A DNA stretch of 64,000 nt from Alectoria sarmentosa (Eukaryota; Ascomycota; Lecanoromycetes; Lecanorales; Parmeliaceae), in assembly GCA_009733775.1 (NCBI GenBank), contig WOGZ01000015.1:62001-126000 (forward strand). Direction: 5' to 3'. The position numbers were made by a program, and so were the translations under genes. Below are positions 12,660-23,160 of the stretch, in pieces (positions within the stretch are counted from its first letter, which is position 1; the number at the start of each line of letters is the position of its first letter). The notes under the pieces were generated by a model, which saw only the letters and a program-made list of their open reading frames with translations, was not told where the DNA came from and searched no databases.

Positions 12660-12950
12660 TCACCCAGAGCTTACGGGGGGTATAATTGCCACCTCATCGT
12701 CCGCATTAATCACAACGCCCGCCTTCTCTTTGCCACCGTCTTCCTCGACATCCACATACTCCAAATTCACCGTGACGGCGCAACTATTCAGAACCGCCTC
12801 TGTCATCCCCGGATACCGTTTCTCTAGAACGCCGAACAAGTCCGCGAGGGGCAGTGGGGCGGGAAAGGTGTCTGAGGATTTGCGGGCGAAGGATGCGGCG
12901 GAGGCGAAGTAGAGGAGGCGGAAATGGTTTGGGGGAGGGTCTTCGGGCAT
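12660..12950 (-). CDS. cnxG: Molybdopterin synthase sulfur-carrier subunit (MoaD/CnxG)
   Basis: A 96-residue MoaD-fold protein, the small subunit that carries sulfur as a C-terminal thiocarboxylate to build molybdopterin from precursor Z, with a MoaE-type large subunit. The family pattern is clear: FRLLYFASAASF in strand 1, a central LADLFGVLEKRYPGM, VTVNLEYV, then VINADDEVAIIPPVSSG at the end. Most homologues end in Gly-Gly; here the last two residues are Ser-Gly, with the terminal Gly kept. The start is the ATG at 12950. The sequence just upstream looks like an intron 3' end (pyrimidine run, then CAG), so a 5' UTR intron is likely. It is divergent from the exoribonuclease gene. Confidence 0.85.
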   Translation of the reverse strand: MPEDPPPNHFRLLYFASAASFARKSSDTFPAPLPLADLFGVLEKRYPGMTEAVLNSCAVTVNLEYVDVEEDGGKEKAGVVINADDEVAIIPPVSSG

Positions 12951-13829
12951 CTGATAGAGGGGGCGTTCAGTCAATGCATGGTTGGCAGATTGGATGGGGA
13001 GAAAGAGCGGACGAGGAGGCTGGTTGAGAATCAGGGTGGTGTGTTTCTCTGAAGGGAAGCCACAAGGCGCTTCTTCGGATAATACATGCTATTGTTTTTG
13101 AGGCTCATCATACGTGCCGGAGGTGAACGAAAAACGAATATGTGGAGACTTACATTGAGATTGCTTCGTGGGTGAAAGAAGCAGAAAGCAAACCAGTCCG
13201 CCGAAGACGCGTGGTGGCAGCGGAGAAAATTAGCGTATTCATAATCGATTTCAATGCTTGGCACAGGCGATGGAACGCAACTCATACATTTTCGTATTGT
13301 TGCGTAAACATCTTCCCAGCATTTGCAACCAAGTCCGCTTGAATATCCTTCTTTTCGCGTTATTTTTGAATCTGATCCTTTTTATGTTATTTTTGGGTCA
13401 GCGTTTGTCTTTCAATATTTCTCACAGAGATCAATTCAATAGAGGTAAATGGAGGCCCGCGTTGTGAGTGCGGGATAGAGACAGAGGCGACGAGGTGACT
13501 GATGAGCCATTGATGCGTGTGAAAATCATGATTGATAGAAGTGAAGTTTGTGTAACTTCAAATTCGATTAAAATTGAATATGTGACAAATATTTATCAGT
13601 TGTGGGGAGATGCTCATGTTACAGTACGAAAATATATGGGTTGATGCGTTCCATCCCCTGTGCCAAGCATTGATATTGATTATGAATACGCTAAAAGCGC
13701 CAAGATGTTCAGCCCTAGACGATCCATACCGAAAAGCTTTTGATTCCCTCGGTTTGAGGAGCTTCAACTGCCATTCTCGTGCATCATCTGCCCCTCCATT
13801 GCTAGGTACAATGCTCGCCTCCTTCAATC
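12951..13829. other. Divergent intergenic region with fold-back element
   Basis: Shared upstream region of the molybdopterin synthase subunit and the mitochondrial exoribonuclease. It is largely occupied by the inverted repeat at 13233-13692. Promoters for both genes should lie on either side of it. Confidence 0.55.
13233..13692. repeat. Fold-back element with ~85-bp inverted arms
   Basis: Bases 13233-13318 and 13603-13692 are inverted copies of each other. The outer portion is nearly identical: GCGTATTCATAAT-type sequence on the left, ATTATGAATACGC on the right. Mismatches increase toward the AT-rich centre, which has no gene. The layout fits a MITE or fold-back element. I could not identify a target-site duplication. 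Confidence 0.7.
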
Positions 13830-16800
13830 ATGGCAGCAAGGCAGAGACTCCGGGCGGTCTTGGACGCCAGAAGAGCCAGCCCGTGCTGGCGCTGCGCGCT
13901 GAACCCACCTCGTTACAACTCCACGATTCCAGTCGGCGACCTAGACACATCCAAGAGCACGGACGGAGTTCCCTTGGACCAAATATCACCGGGCCTCCAA
14001 GACCCGTTGAAGTCTGACGTGAGGCCAGTCTCAAGAATAAAGTATAAGTCTAGAATTGCATCGATGCAAGCCGCTCACAGGCCTCGTATAAGAGTAATGT
14101 CATATGGTCGACCAGTGGCTTTGGATAGCCCATCCCAATCACAATCAATGGAAGTCGATCACAAGCCTCGTATACGAATAACGGTAGATGGTCGACCAGT
14201 GGCCTTGAGCACCCAAACATCTTTGCGTTTCAAGAAATTTCTTGCTCGAGACTTGATTCCGAAAAAGGTCCTGTCTATGCCTAAGCACAAACTGGACCCG
14301 GTTATTCGCACGTTCATCAAGAAGCCGCGGCCCTCAGAAGATACCTCCACCCGTGGGCCGCTTGAAACAAATATGGGGAAAAAGCTTCCAGCCGAGAATG
14401 ATCAGGGAGATAGTGTCGATGCGGAGGCGATGTCACCATGGATACGCAAGACGTGGGGCAAAGATGGCAATACCACATGGGAACCAAACGTTTTTGATGG
14501 AAACAGTACGACAGACGAGAGTCTATCATGGCCCGTGGAGAGGCCTTCGCAAGACACGAAATATTCCAAGGCTATAGAACGGTTTCAAGACTTCATGGCT
14601 GAAAAGTATCGAGCTGGTGTTCACCTGATTGAAGATTCCATTATCAAGAAACACATAGTCGGTAACAACGCTCCCAGAATCCGCCAATTCATATCGAGAG
14701 TCAGGAGTTCCTGGAAGCAAAACTTGAGGGTGGCCAAGGGGGATGGTGACACTATTTTGGTACACATTGTTGCAACAGACGCGAGTGAAGTCCCATCGAA
14801 AGTTCAACGCGAAGACGAAGATTTCCATGACGCACTGACATCCTTGCTGGATGTTATCAGAGACTTTCCTATTACAAAATTGCCTACTCCCACTAGAGAG
14901 ATTAAGCAGTCAATTTCAAGCACACGCTTTCCTCCTCAGCCTTGCTTAGTTCGACGGATTCCTTGCGATGACAGCCGCACATTGAATCGTCAAGCCCCAG
15001 TCAGACGCTATGCTACAGCAACTGTAAGTAAATAAAGACTGCTTCTAGTATTTCATATATTAAGGCCTTCCACAGAGTCAGACTTTAGAGGCTGATGCTC
15101 AAATCGATTCAACTGCTGTTGGAGCGAATCCAGATGGGCTTCTCAAAGAAACCTCTGGAGGCATTCGAGAGGCGCTTAAATTGTGGCAGGAGCAACACGA
15201 CATTGCCCTGGCCGGCACATTAGGTCGGCCTCCTTCAAGTACGCTTAGCGATACTCAGAACCTGTTCACTCAGTCGGGAGAAGATGAGAGCTTTACCGCG
15301 ATTGCCCGGGACGATGAAGTGGACGATGATGATGACTCAGACTTCAGATCTGACGAGCCGATTCCGGATATCTTTGCCCATCAGGTCTTTCTTCGACGAG
15401 GTGACCTTGTCGAATTAATGTGAGTCTGATGTCGAGAAAGTAGAAGCCAGTGCAGACTGACGTTTTCAGGGCGGCCTCGGAGCCAGTATTGGCCGTCTTT
15501 GTTCGAAACGTGGCCGATCAGTGCCAATTCTATACAATTCGAGGTGAATGGGTCCATCGAGACCCAGGGGGTGCACGGTGGGCGGTCTCGCGGTTTGTGA
15601 ATCCGGATGATTTGAATGAAATTCTTCCGTATCTCCCAGCCGAGGAGGTTGCCGAAGAGAAGATGAATCGTCTTCAACCCATTGATGTCCACGCTCCCCG
15701 AGATGCCGGAGCTAAGGTTATAGACCAGATGTCGCTCTTCCACCAGACCGCCGACGCTGTGTTCAGAGAGCATGCAGATAGAATCAACCGCCTCTACGAG
15801 ATTATTGCTCCCTCTGAAGCCTTCGCAGGTCGAACATATATGTCGCTCAAAGATATCGCCACCAAGGTCTTGATGAAAGAAGATCCTTCCGAACTCACGC
15901 AACCGATGATGTGGGCCATTCATAGAGCTATAGCCCAAAACCAGAACTTAATCTGGGATCAGATGAACTACCGTCAGAATCCGATTTACGAGATTTATCC
16001 TCAGCAAGGCCTGAAGTACATTTCTCAAGTCAGAGAATGGGTTCGCGAGTATCAAGAAGGAATAATTCAAGATTCAACGAATGAATCAATGTATAGCATC
16101 GATGCCACATTGATGGCGGCAACGCGTTCGCTCAATCCACTCGCAACGTTCGTCAAGAAAGCTCGAGCTGCTATACAGCAAAGCCGACAGACAAGACCCC
16201 TTTCAAAATCAGGTTTCATTGGACCAAGCTCGACCAAAATGGCCATCGACAAGATTTCGGGCATGCCATATAGAGAGATTTTTATGCAAGAATTTGATGA
16301 TAAAGAGAGGATCATCATTCATTATCTTGACGTGTGGGCGACTTCGTCATACGTCAACGCATACACAAACCTAGCCTCTGTAGGTCCCATGATCCTCCGT
16401 GCCGTAGGGATGTACGAAGATTTCAAGCTGGATGAATCCACAGGGTTCACTCTTCTTCAAGAATTAGGCGTCGTCACACCGTGGGAGAACAGAACTGTAT
16501 ACAAGCTCAGAAATCTGAAACTTCCTGGACACGATGGCGGCTCTGGAGAGGCAAGTAGCCTACTCTACGACTCTCGTAAGGAGGTTAAAGTGTTTGAGCC
16601 AAAGGATTCCATGGAAGGCTTGAGAAAGGACTGGGGGGACATGCCAGTCTTCTGCATCGATAGTGCGGATACTCTGGAACGTGACGATGGAGTCTCTCTA
16701 GAGCTTGTTGATAACGATGTGTCTGCGTATTGGGTGCATATCCACGTTGCCAATCCATCTGCTTTCATCGTTCCTGACTCTGCCATGGCAAAGTACGCAG

Positions 16801-18161
16801 CCTCAATTGGCGAGTCGGTCTACTTCCCGGAAAGAAAGTACCCTATGCTGAACCCCTATGTGACGAGAGATCAACTGAGTCTTGCAAATGATCGACCTTG
16901 CATAACTTTTAGTGCAAAAATCTCGGTAGACGGTGATATACTCGAGAAGAAGCTTTCTCCAGGAATCGTTCGAAACGTCCATTATCTTACACCTCGAATG
17001 GTGGGCCAAGGCCTTGGCTTGACCGAGACCAATGAAGCATTGGAGACCGTATCAATACTAACCGTGGGCGGACAAATGCCTTCGCAGCCCATCGACGATG
17101 TAGACCAGACAGGCAAAGCGTTGTCGGATCCTGGACATATCGAAATACTCCACAAGCTGCTCGAGCTTGGTGAAGCCGCTCGTCATGAGCGAGCCCAGGC
17201 CGGAGCTCCGGAGTTCTATTCATCAGCCCGCATAGCAACTACTTATCCAATAGTCTATCTAGCCAAATATGCGGCAGGCCCGTACTTCAAGATCAAAGAC
17301 AGAAACGTGAGACGATTCGAAGGCGACCCAATCATCACATTACAGAGGACCACAGAAGCCTACGGCCTAGTAGCCAAAATGGTCGCCGACCTCATGATAA
17401 TAGCCGGCGACGTCGGCGCTTCCTGGTGCTCCGAACGCAACATCCCTATCCCCTACAGAGGCATCCTCCGCAACCCCGAACCGGCCTCCCCGCCCGAAGT
17501 CTTCAAACGGGAAATCCTCGACCCTAAAATCGCCAAATACGGCCACGCGGAGCAAAACGACCTTCTCCGCTACATGCGCCTAGTCGGCCAACCCCAAGTC
17601 TCGGACCGGCCCCTTCACCACCACGCCCTCGGTCTGCCAGCCTATTGCAAAGCCACCTCGCCGCTCCGCCGCCACATCGACCTGTATACGCACTGGCAAA
17701 TCGAAGCGGCCCTGCGGCACGAAGCCGCTACCGGCACCTCCCTCATCGGCAGCACGGACGACTCCTACCTCCCCTTTTCGCGCGCCCAGGTGGAAGAAGT
17801 CGCCGGCGGGACGATCCACCGGGAGAAGAAAATCACGCTCGCCAAGACGTCGTCCACGCGCCACTGGATCTGCCAGGCGCTGTTCCGGGCGTTTTATTTC
17901 CAAGAGGCGGCGTTGCCCGAGACGTTTGAGGTGACGGGGGTGCATGGCCGGGCGCGGAACGGGCATCATCCGGGCTGGTTGAGCACGTGGAATGTGAAGG
18001 TGCATGTGAGGGAGGGTAGTGCGGCGGAGCTGAAGGAGGGCGGGTGGAGAGTGGGGGATGTGTGGGAGGCGAGGTTGATCGGGGTGGATCCGTACCATAA
18101 GAACATCGACATGGAGCCGATCAGGTTGATTGAGAGGGAAAGGGGGAGGCTGGTGGTTTGA
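13830..18161 (+). CDS. cyt-4: Mitochondrial 3'-5' exoribonuclease, RNase II family
   Basis: Homologue of Neurospora CYT-4 and yeast Dss1, the RNase II-type catalytic subunit that degrades and processes mitochondrial RNA. Three exons (13830-15023, 15076-15419, 15470-18161) give 1409 residues. The N-terminus is Arg/Ala-rich with CWRC, consistent with a mitochondrial targeting signal. The RNB domain starts near residue 900: the active-site block IDSADTLERDD begins at residue 909, followed by YWVHIHVANPS. The closing motif SPLRRHIDLYTHWQ lies near residue 1243. A C-terminal S1-like segment follows. The first acidic residue of the RNB signature is Glu instead of the Asp usual in bacterial RNase II. 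A 16-residue tandem-like duplication (PRIR..GRPVAL) lies in the N-terminal region. Confidence 0.92.
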
Positions 18162-18591
18162 TGGGAAGTCGGCACCTACTTCCGTTTGGATTTGTTTCAC
18201 TTGATACCCAATCTCCATTGCACTACCCTACTACATTCATGCTCGACTTTCTGGCATAGTCGTTGATATGATAAAAGCCAAGTATGTTGATAGCCAATGG
18301 AGTCGTTGATTAGAAGCAACGTATGATTTCAGCCAATGAAACACCTCCCAAGCAACAAGCATGTCTCCGTTCCGTATACATGTATTGACATTGATTGTAG
18401 CGACCGAACATGACTCCGTCCATCCATCCCCTATTCTCATCTTCACAATCCTTCCCGTCCAAACTACTCCGAGTGAGTGCTCTTCTCATCCTCAAGAAAC
18501 CTATATATTCCAACCCATCATCACACTCTCCTTTCCCCTTCCCCTTCCCCCCTTTCCCTTCCCCTCTTCCCCCCCCCCCTACTAACAACTT
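18162..18591. other. Convergent intergenic region, pyrimidine-rich
   Basis: Region between two convergent stop codons. The part from about 18520 to 18590 is almost pure C/T on the plus strand, ending in a run of ten C. No gene. Confidence 0.55.
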
Positions 18592-19322
18592 CTACTCGGG
18601 CCCGGCGGCAAAAGTGTGGCCGAGCTCGGGCTGCCAGTGCAGCCGGTCCTTGCCGAAGATCTCGGCCGCGACGGGGAAGTCGGCCGTGCCCTGGAGCAGG
18701 CCGGTGCGGACGACGATCTTGGGGCCGAGCACGGTCTGGTGGTGGTAGATGTGCGAGGTGCAGTTGGGGCAGTAGTAGCAGTTTACGGGCTTGCCTGTTT
18801 GGTTTGGGTCGCCCGCCCCCGGGGGGGAGGGGGCGGCGGCGTTAGCGGAGGGTGATTTTTTTTTATTTTTTTTTATTTTTTTGATTTAATGTGTGTGGAT
18901 GGATGGATGGGTGGATGGATGGGCGTTTGCGAGAGATGTGTGTGTGTGTGATAGGGAAGGGATAAGATGAAAAAGGGAAAGGGGTAAAGGGACGTACCGG
19001 AGTCGCCGTAGTAGGTGTAGGTTTTGGTGGAGCCCTTTGTGATTTTGAGGTCGCCTTCGTTGGCCATTTGGTTGAGGGTGTTTTCGCAGCCGCCGAGGAG
19101 CTTGCAGGTGTTGCAATGGCTGTGGGAGGGGGGGAAGCGGAGATCGTGTCAGGTCGTGTTGCTTTTGGAGAAGATGTGGAAGGGTGTTGGGGAAGGAGAG
19201 GATGAGGACGGAATGGGGGGTTTTCCATCGGAAGGACTGTACCAGAGAATGTGGCCCTCGGCGTCGATCTTGGTGGTCCATTCCACCTGGCCGCAGTGGC
19301 ATTTTCCTTGGTAGGTCGTCAT
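18592..19322 (-). CDS. GFA-domain (CENP-V/GFA) protein
   Basis: Small zinc protein of the glutathione-dependent formaldehyde-activating enzyme/CENP-V fold. Exons 19243-19322, 18998-19119 and 18592-18794 join in phase to 134 residues, the family's usual size. The zinc ligands are in place: GKCHCGQVEW near the start, CHCNTCK in the middle and CPNCTSH in the C-terminal half. The real substrate of most fungal members is unknown, and formaldehyde-glutathione activity should not be assumed. Exon 3 is very GC-rich with C-ending codons. The second intron (203 bp) is low-complexity, with T-runs, TGGA repeats and G-runs, unlike the other introns here. Confidence 0.87.
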
Positions 19323-20517
19323 GATTGCTGGATTGGTTTGGTGTTGGTGTTGGTGTTGTTTTTTGCTTTCTTTGTTGTGAGAGATGGATTGACTTGCTGT
19401 TTCGGAGACCTTGGTATATGGAAAGTTGCAAATAAGATTATATAAGAAAAAGAATTGAAAAAGGGAGGGGTGCAATGAAGTAATCAACATTCTAAACAAG
19501 ACAAGACCCCTCCCCTGATACCCCACATGGGTTGCTGGTCTGGGGATTCTGGATCTACTGTAGATCCCATCTATTCTTCCCACATTTCCATTGGCTCTTC
19601 CCAAAGCCATGCCAGTCTCTCTTGGGCCTTAGCTCGCACCTCTTTCCAAATAACAAAATAACAACTGCATCTGACACTCGTTTCAGGCAAAGATTGCTCA
19701 AGGCCTAGGCCTCCAAGTGTAGCAAAGAAGAAGTGTTGGCCGTCATAATGATTTACAAAAGAAAGAAGCGAGTAATGACGACATGAGCTACTTATCGCCC
19801 TCGACCCGGTCCTCTTCCGTCCCTGTCCTTTCCGCAGTCATCTGATAGAGTACTGCGTGGAAAGAGTACCCTGCAGCCTCTTTGATCTTCACTCCATTGC
19901 CACTGCTGTGCTGTCAAGGTTCCCTCACGAGCGAGAGAGAGGAGGCGGTGGTAGAAGAAGAAGAATAACGATCTGCCGAAAGATTCCAGATACTCCAAAT
20001 ACCGGGTCCTTGTCTAACAATCCGATGCTGCCCGACGATTTTGCTCTCCCTCTTATTAGACAGCTCACTTGTTGATTGACATGTTGGGAGTAGCCTTGGG
20101 GCCAATGGCATCCCATGAGGTTGCAATTGCTTCATCTGGCACCCTTGTAATCCCACCCAGATTCCCTAGGCGCACCACGCGCATATCCACCTCGGCCCCG
20201 ACCTTGTCCGACCGACAGTAGGTCTGATGGAACAAGTCTATGTGCGTAGCAAGGATGATTGATTGTTTCTATGAAGCCTGCGGCAAAATATAGTAGCCCC
20301 CCACCAAGCTATGCTACATATGGCTAGTTGCGAATGCCTTCGTCACACCTTCCAACTACAGTCTCGCTATGTAAACATTCAGCACCACACTATAAGACGC
20401 ATGCACATGAGAAGACGGAGATGACTAGCTATCGAGCTATCGAGCTATCGACTCCAAGTCAATAGAGACTATGCTTGCTTCAGTCATGGCCAAAGCACTC
20501 GAGCACTCGCTCCGTTG
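19323..20517. other. Intergenic region
   Basis: About 1.2 kb without a recognisable gene. It contains a threefold AGCTATCG repeat at 20427-20450 just downstream of the Zn2Cys6 gene. The GFA gene promoter lies at its left end. Confidence 0.5.
20427..20450. repeat. 8-bp tandem repeat, three copies
   Basis: AGCTATCG repeated three times without interruption, just beyond the stop of the regulator gene. Confidence 0.8.
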
Positions 20518-23160
20518 CTACACCCCATTCGCAGGCATCTTCCGCACTGCACTTGCCAAGCTGTCCCCCCTCGCCACCATTGCCTCCGCCTGCGCTGCAA
20601 TCTGTTGAGGCCCCATCTGCCTTTCCTCTACTCTGTACCCGTGCCCGTTCGATTTCCCCATGGCGGCTACCTCGCTCAGAAGATGCAGTGCTCCTTCTGG
20701 AAACACATCCTTCTCCAGAGGATACTTGTCGCCCATGTAATTCCATTGTCTCGGCGTAGGCGTAGGCTCGTGGAGATCCAGAATCTGGATGAAGTTCGTC
20801 GCCGGAAATTTTCCCCCGCAGTGCTCTTTGATTTCTCCAAGACTCATGTGCTTGATTTCCTGGAATAAATTGAGAGAGGCATGGAGAACCATGAGAAAGC
20901 TGTGCGCGGGAAGAGACTTTCCACCTTCTGCACCGGCACGCAGTAAGTCGATGAGTCGGCCCACATACTGCTCAACGGTCTCCGCGCTGAGCGGCATTTG
21001 CGTGCGATACTCGGCGTCGGCTTTTGCAAAGTTGAACATCTTTGTCAGAGTCAAGGTTCCGTGGGCGATCTGAGCAAATTGGAATACTGGTAAACTCCGC
21101 AAACCTTGGACACTCAGGTTCAAGAGATTATCCAGCATCCCAAGGGTCGAGGATAAGGGCGTGTTCGACGGGTCTGCCATTGCTGACGTAGATGACTCAA
21201 TTCGTTGTGTGCCTCGAGCGCCTGGCACTATGGCAGGTTCCACCCCCACGTAATATTGCATTGCTAGTTCGTGCATGTAGAGTTTTACCACATTGAGAGC
21301 CAATGACAATGGTCCTGCGGGAATTTTAGCCATGCCATACTGAAGATCTGGACGGCAATCGCCGAGCCTTTACAGAAGCTTTTGGGGATGCATGAAAGCT
21401 TACTTGATCTGAGCTCTGAAGAATTTCGCACCTCCCACTCCGACACCTGTTTCGCAAAGTGTGCGTGTGCGCTTCGAGTCCTGGCGTCGCGGACTTCCAC
21501 AGAAATTTCGGAATCCTCCTCTGCTGACGCGTGCGCTGCGAACTCATCTGCTAATCTTTGAAGCTGTACCCAGCGGCAGAGAATCTTGTCAGATGGGAAA
21601 GCATCTTCCGATATATCTAGGGCTTTGACGCAGTCTCCCGTGTGTGAGCTGGGTTGGACCAGATTTGGTCTTCTCATTCCCATTGCTATGCTGCATTTTC
21701 CGAACGATCAGCTCTGCAAAGTAACATCAGTGTTGGCCAGGAGCGGCGTACCTCGAGCACAACAAGTAGCAACCTAGCCAAGCACGTCTGCATTCGGTTG
21801 TACAGGGATCGGACAAGTAGGACTTTGGCATCGGAAGCCCAAGTATTTGCTCCTTCCTAAGTATTAGTAAAGGCTGTCTCCTGTGCATGCCAAGATCTAT
21901 CGCCATGACAGCAGTCATATGTATGAATTGATAGTACTTCGAGTCACCATTAGGCTCAGGCCAGTACCAGATTGTGACTACCTGTAGAGCTTGGACCAGT
22001 TCCAAAGATTTTTCGCCATGGACAAAGACTCGGTCTGCCAAAATTCGCATGATATCCTTCGTGAGGGTAGCCTGTAAGTCGGGATAGTCTTGTCCAGAGG
22101 CGACGCTTAGAATAGCGAGGAATAGGACTGGGCTTCTCCTGCGTACAACATCGGGACTGATATCAGTTGCAAATACCACGATCGGCATGTGAGGTGCCAT
22201 GTGTTCGGTGTAATGCTTGAAAAGCCCATTGGCAGTCTCTGCGTGTATAATGCCACGGCCGACTACATCTGCCTCTCCGTACGTGATAATGTCTGCCTCT
22301 CTTGCCAACTCGGGATCTGGACCGCCAGCCTCCGACTTTGGCTGTGCGATGAGTCGCGGACCCATGTTAGCGACATGAGCTGGAGAGATTTGGCTCATGG
22401 CTTCGGAGCCACTTGGACGACGCGATCCAGAGTTTCCATCTTGTTGATACTCAGACATGCGTCTCTTGTGACCAGCATTAGCCGATGTGGTCGTGTATGG
22501 AGAAGTAGGCTGGTTAGATCTGCCATCCGAAGATTCGATTTGAGGTGTGTCCCCATCTCCATATCCATCATCCTCGCTTCCACTGAGATTGCCTTCTTTG
22601 GTAGCGTGTAGACTGGCTGTAAGAGCATCAATTTTTCTTTCCAGCTCGGCAACTCTGCTGTCCGTCTTCTTTTGCCTCTTTCGACTCGGCGCCGTTATGA
22701 CACAATGGCGGTTGGCCTTCCTACACCGCTTGCAAGGTCCAGTGCCTGGGTCCGGTTCGCATCTTACCTTGAGTCCACGGCAGGCCTCACAGGCTCTTGG
22801 CCGTTTGGTGTCATTGTTGAAGCCGACTTCTGCGGAGGGTGGAGGTGCGTCAGAGTTGGTCTGATATGCTTGGTAATTAGCGGCATGTTGCATTGGCGGA
22901 GGCTGTTGGTCCGGCGGGGGGGCATAGTAGGGATTGTAACCATCTTGCTGCCACTGCTGGGGGGCACTGTAGGGGTGCTGGAGTGGTTGTTGCTGCTGTT
23001 GTGGCGGAGGAGGTGGTGGAGGCAGGCCATGAGCGGGAATGTAGCTGATTGGGGGGAGATTGGAATACTGTTGCGGGACTTGGACCGATTCTTGCAGACG
23101 AGGATCAATATCACTGGCCTGGGATTGAGGGATGGAATACGGGGGCCGCTCAGGATCCAT
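20518..23160 (-). CDS. Zn2Cys6 transcription factor
   Basis: Fungal binuclear-zinc-cluster regulator. Exons 21752-23160, 21404-21690 and 20518-21347 join in phase to 841 residues. The N-terminal 120 residues are Pro/Gln-rich with short P and Q runs. The zinc cluster follows at about residues 124-154 (CEACRGLKVRC ... CKRCRKANRHC), then a basic linker (SRKRQKK) and a heptad-like dimerisation helix (VAELERKIDAL). A middle-homology region contains AVMAIDLGMHRR and CTTECRRAWLG. The 3' exon ends VRKMPANGV. The DNA-binding block resembles the War1-like weak-acid-response group, but I cannot be specific about targets. The start is the ATG before DPERPPYS. Intron 2 could use an alternative acceptor. 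Confidence 0.9.

Noticed and set aside
13558..14034. Open frames on both strands over the right arm of the fold-back element and the start of the mitochondrial RNase gene
   Set aside because: They are frame shadows of the inverted repeat and of the RNase exon; no family similarity.
17580..18218. Long minus-strand open frame (about 210 codons) opposite the end of the RNase gene
   Set aside because: It mirrors the GC-rich codon usage of the RNB exon; composition is Arg/Pro/His-rich and it has no recognisable family.
20427..20450. AGCTATCG triple repeat considered as a CRISPR-like or regulatory array
   Set aside because: Too short, no spacers, and eukaryotic context; a simple tandem repeat.
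21840..21905. Possible intron (TTTACTAATACTTAG) inside exon 1 of the Zn2Cys6 gene
   Set aside because: It looks like a branch site and acceptor, but any upstream donor would delete the conserved AVMAIDLGMHRR segment; the frame is open without it. It remains a point to check in RNA data.
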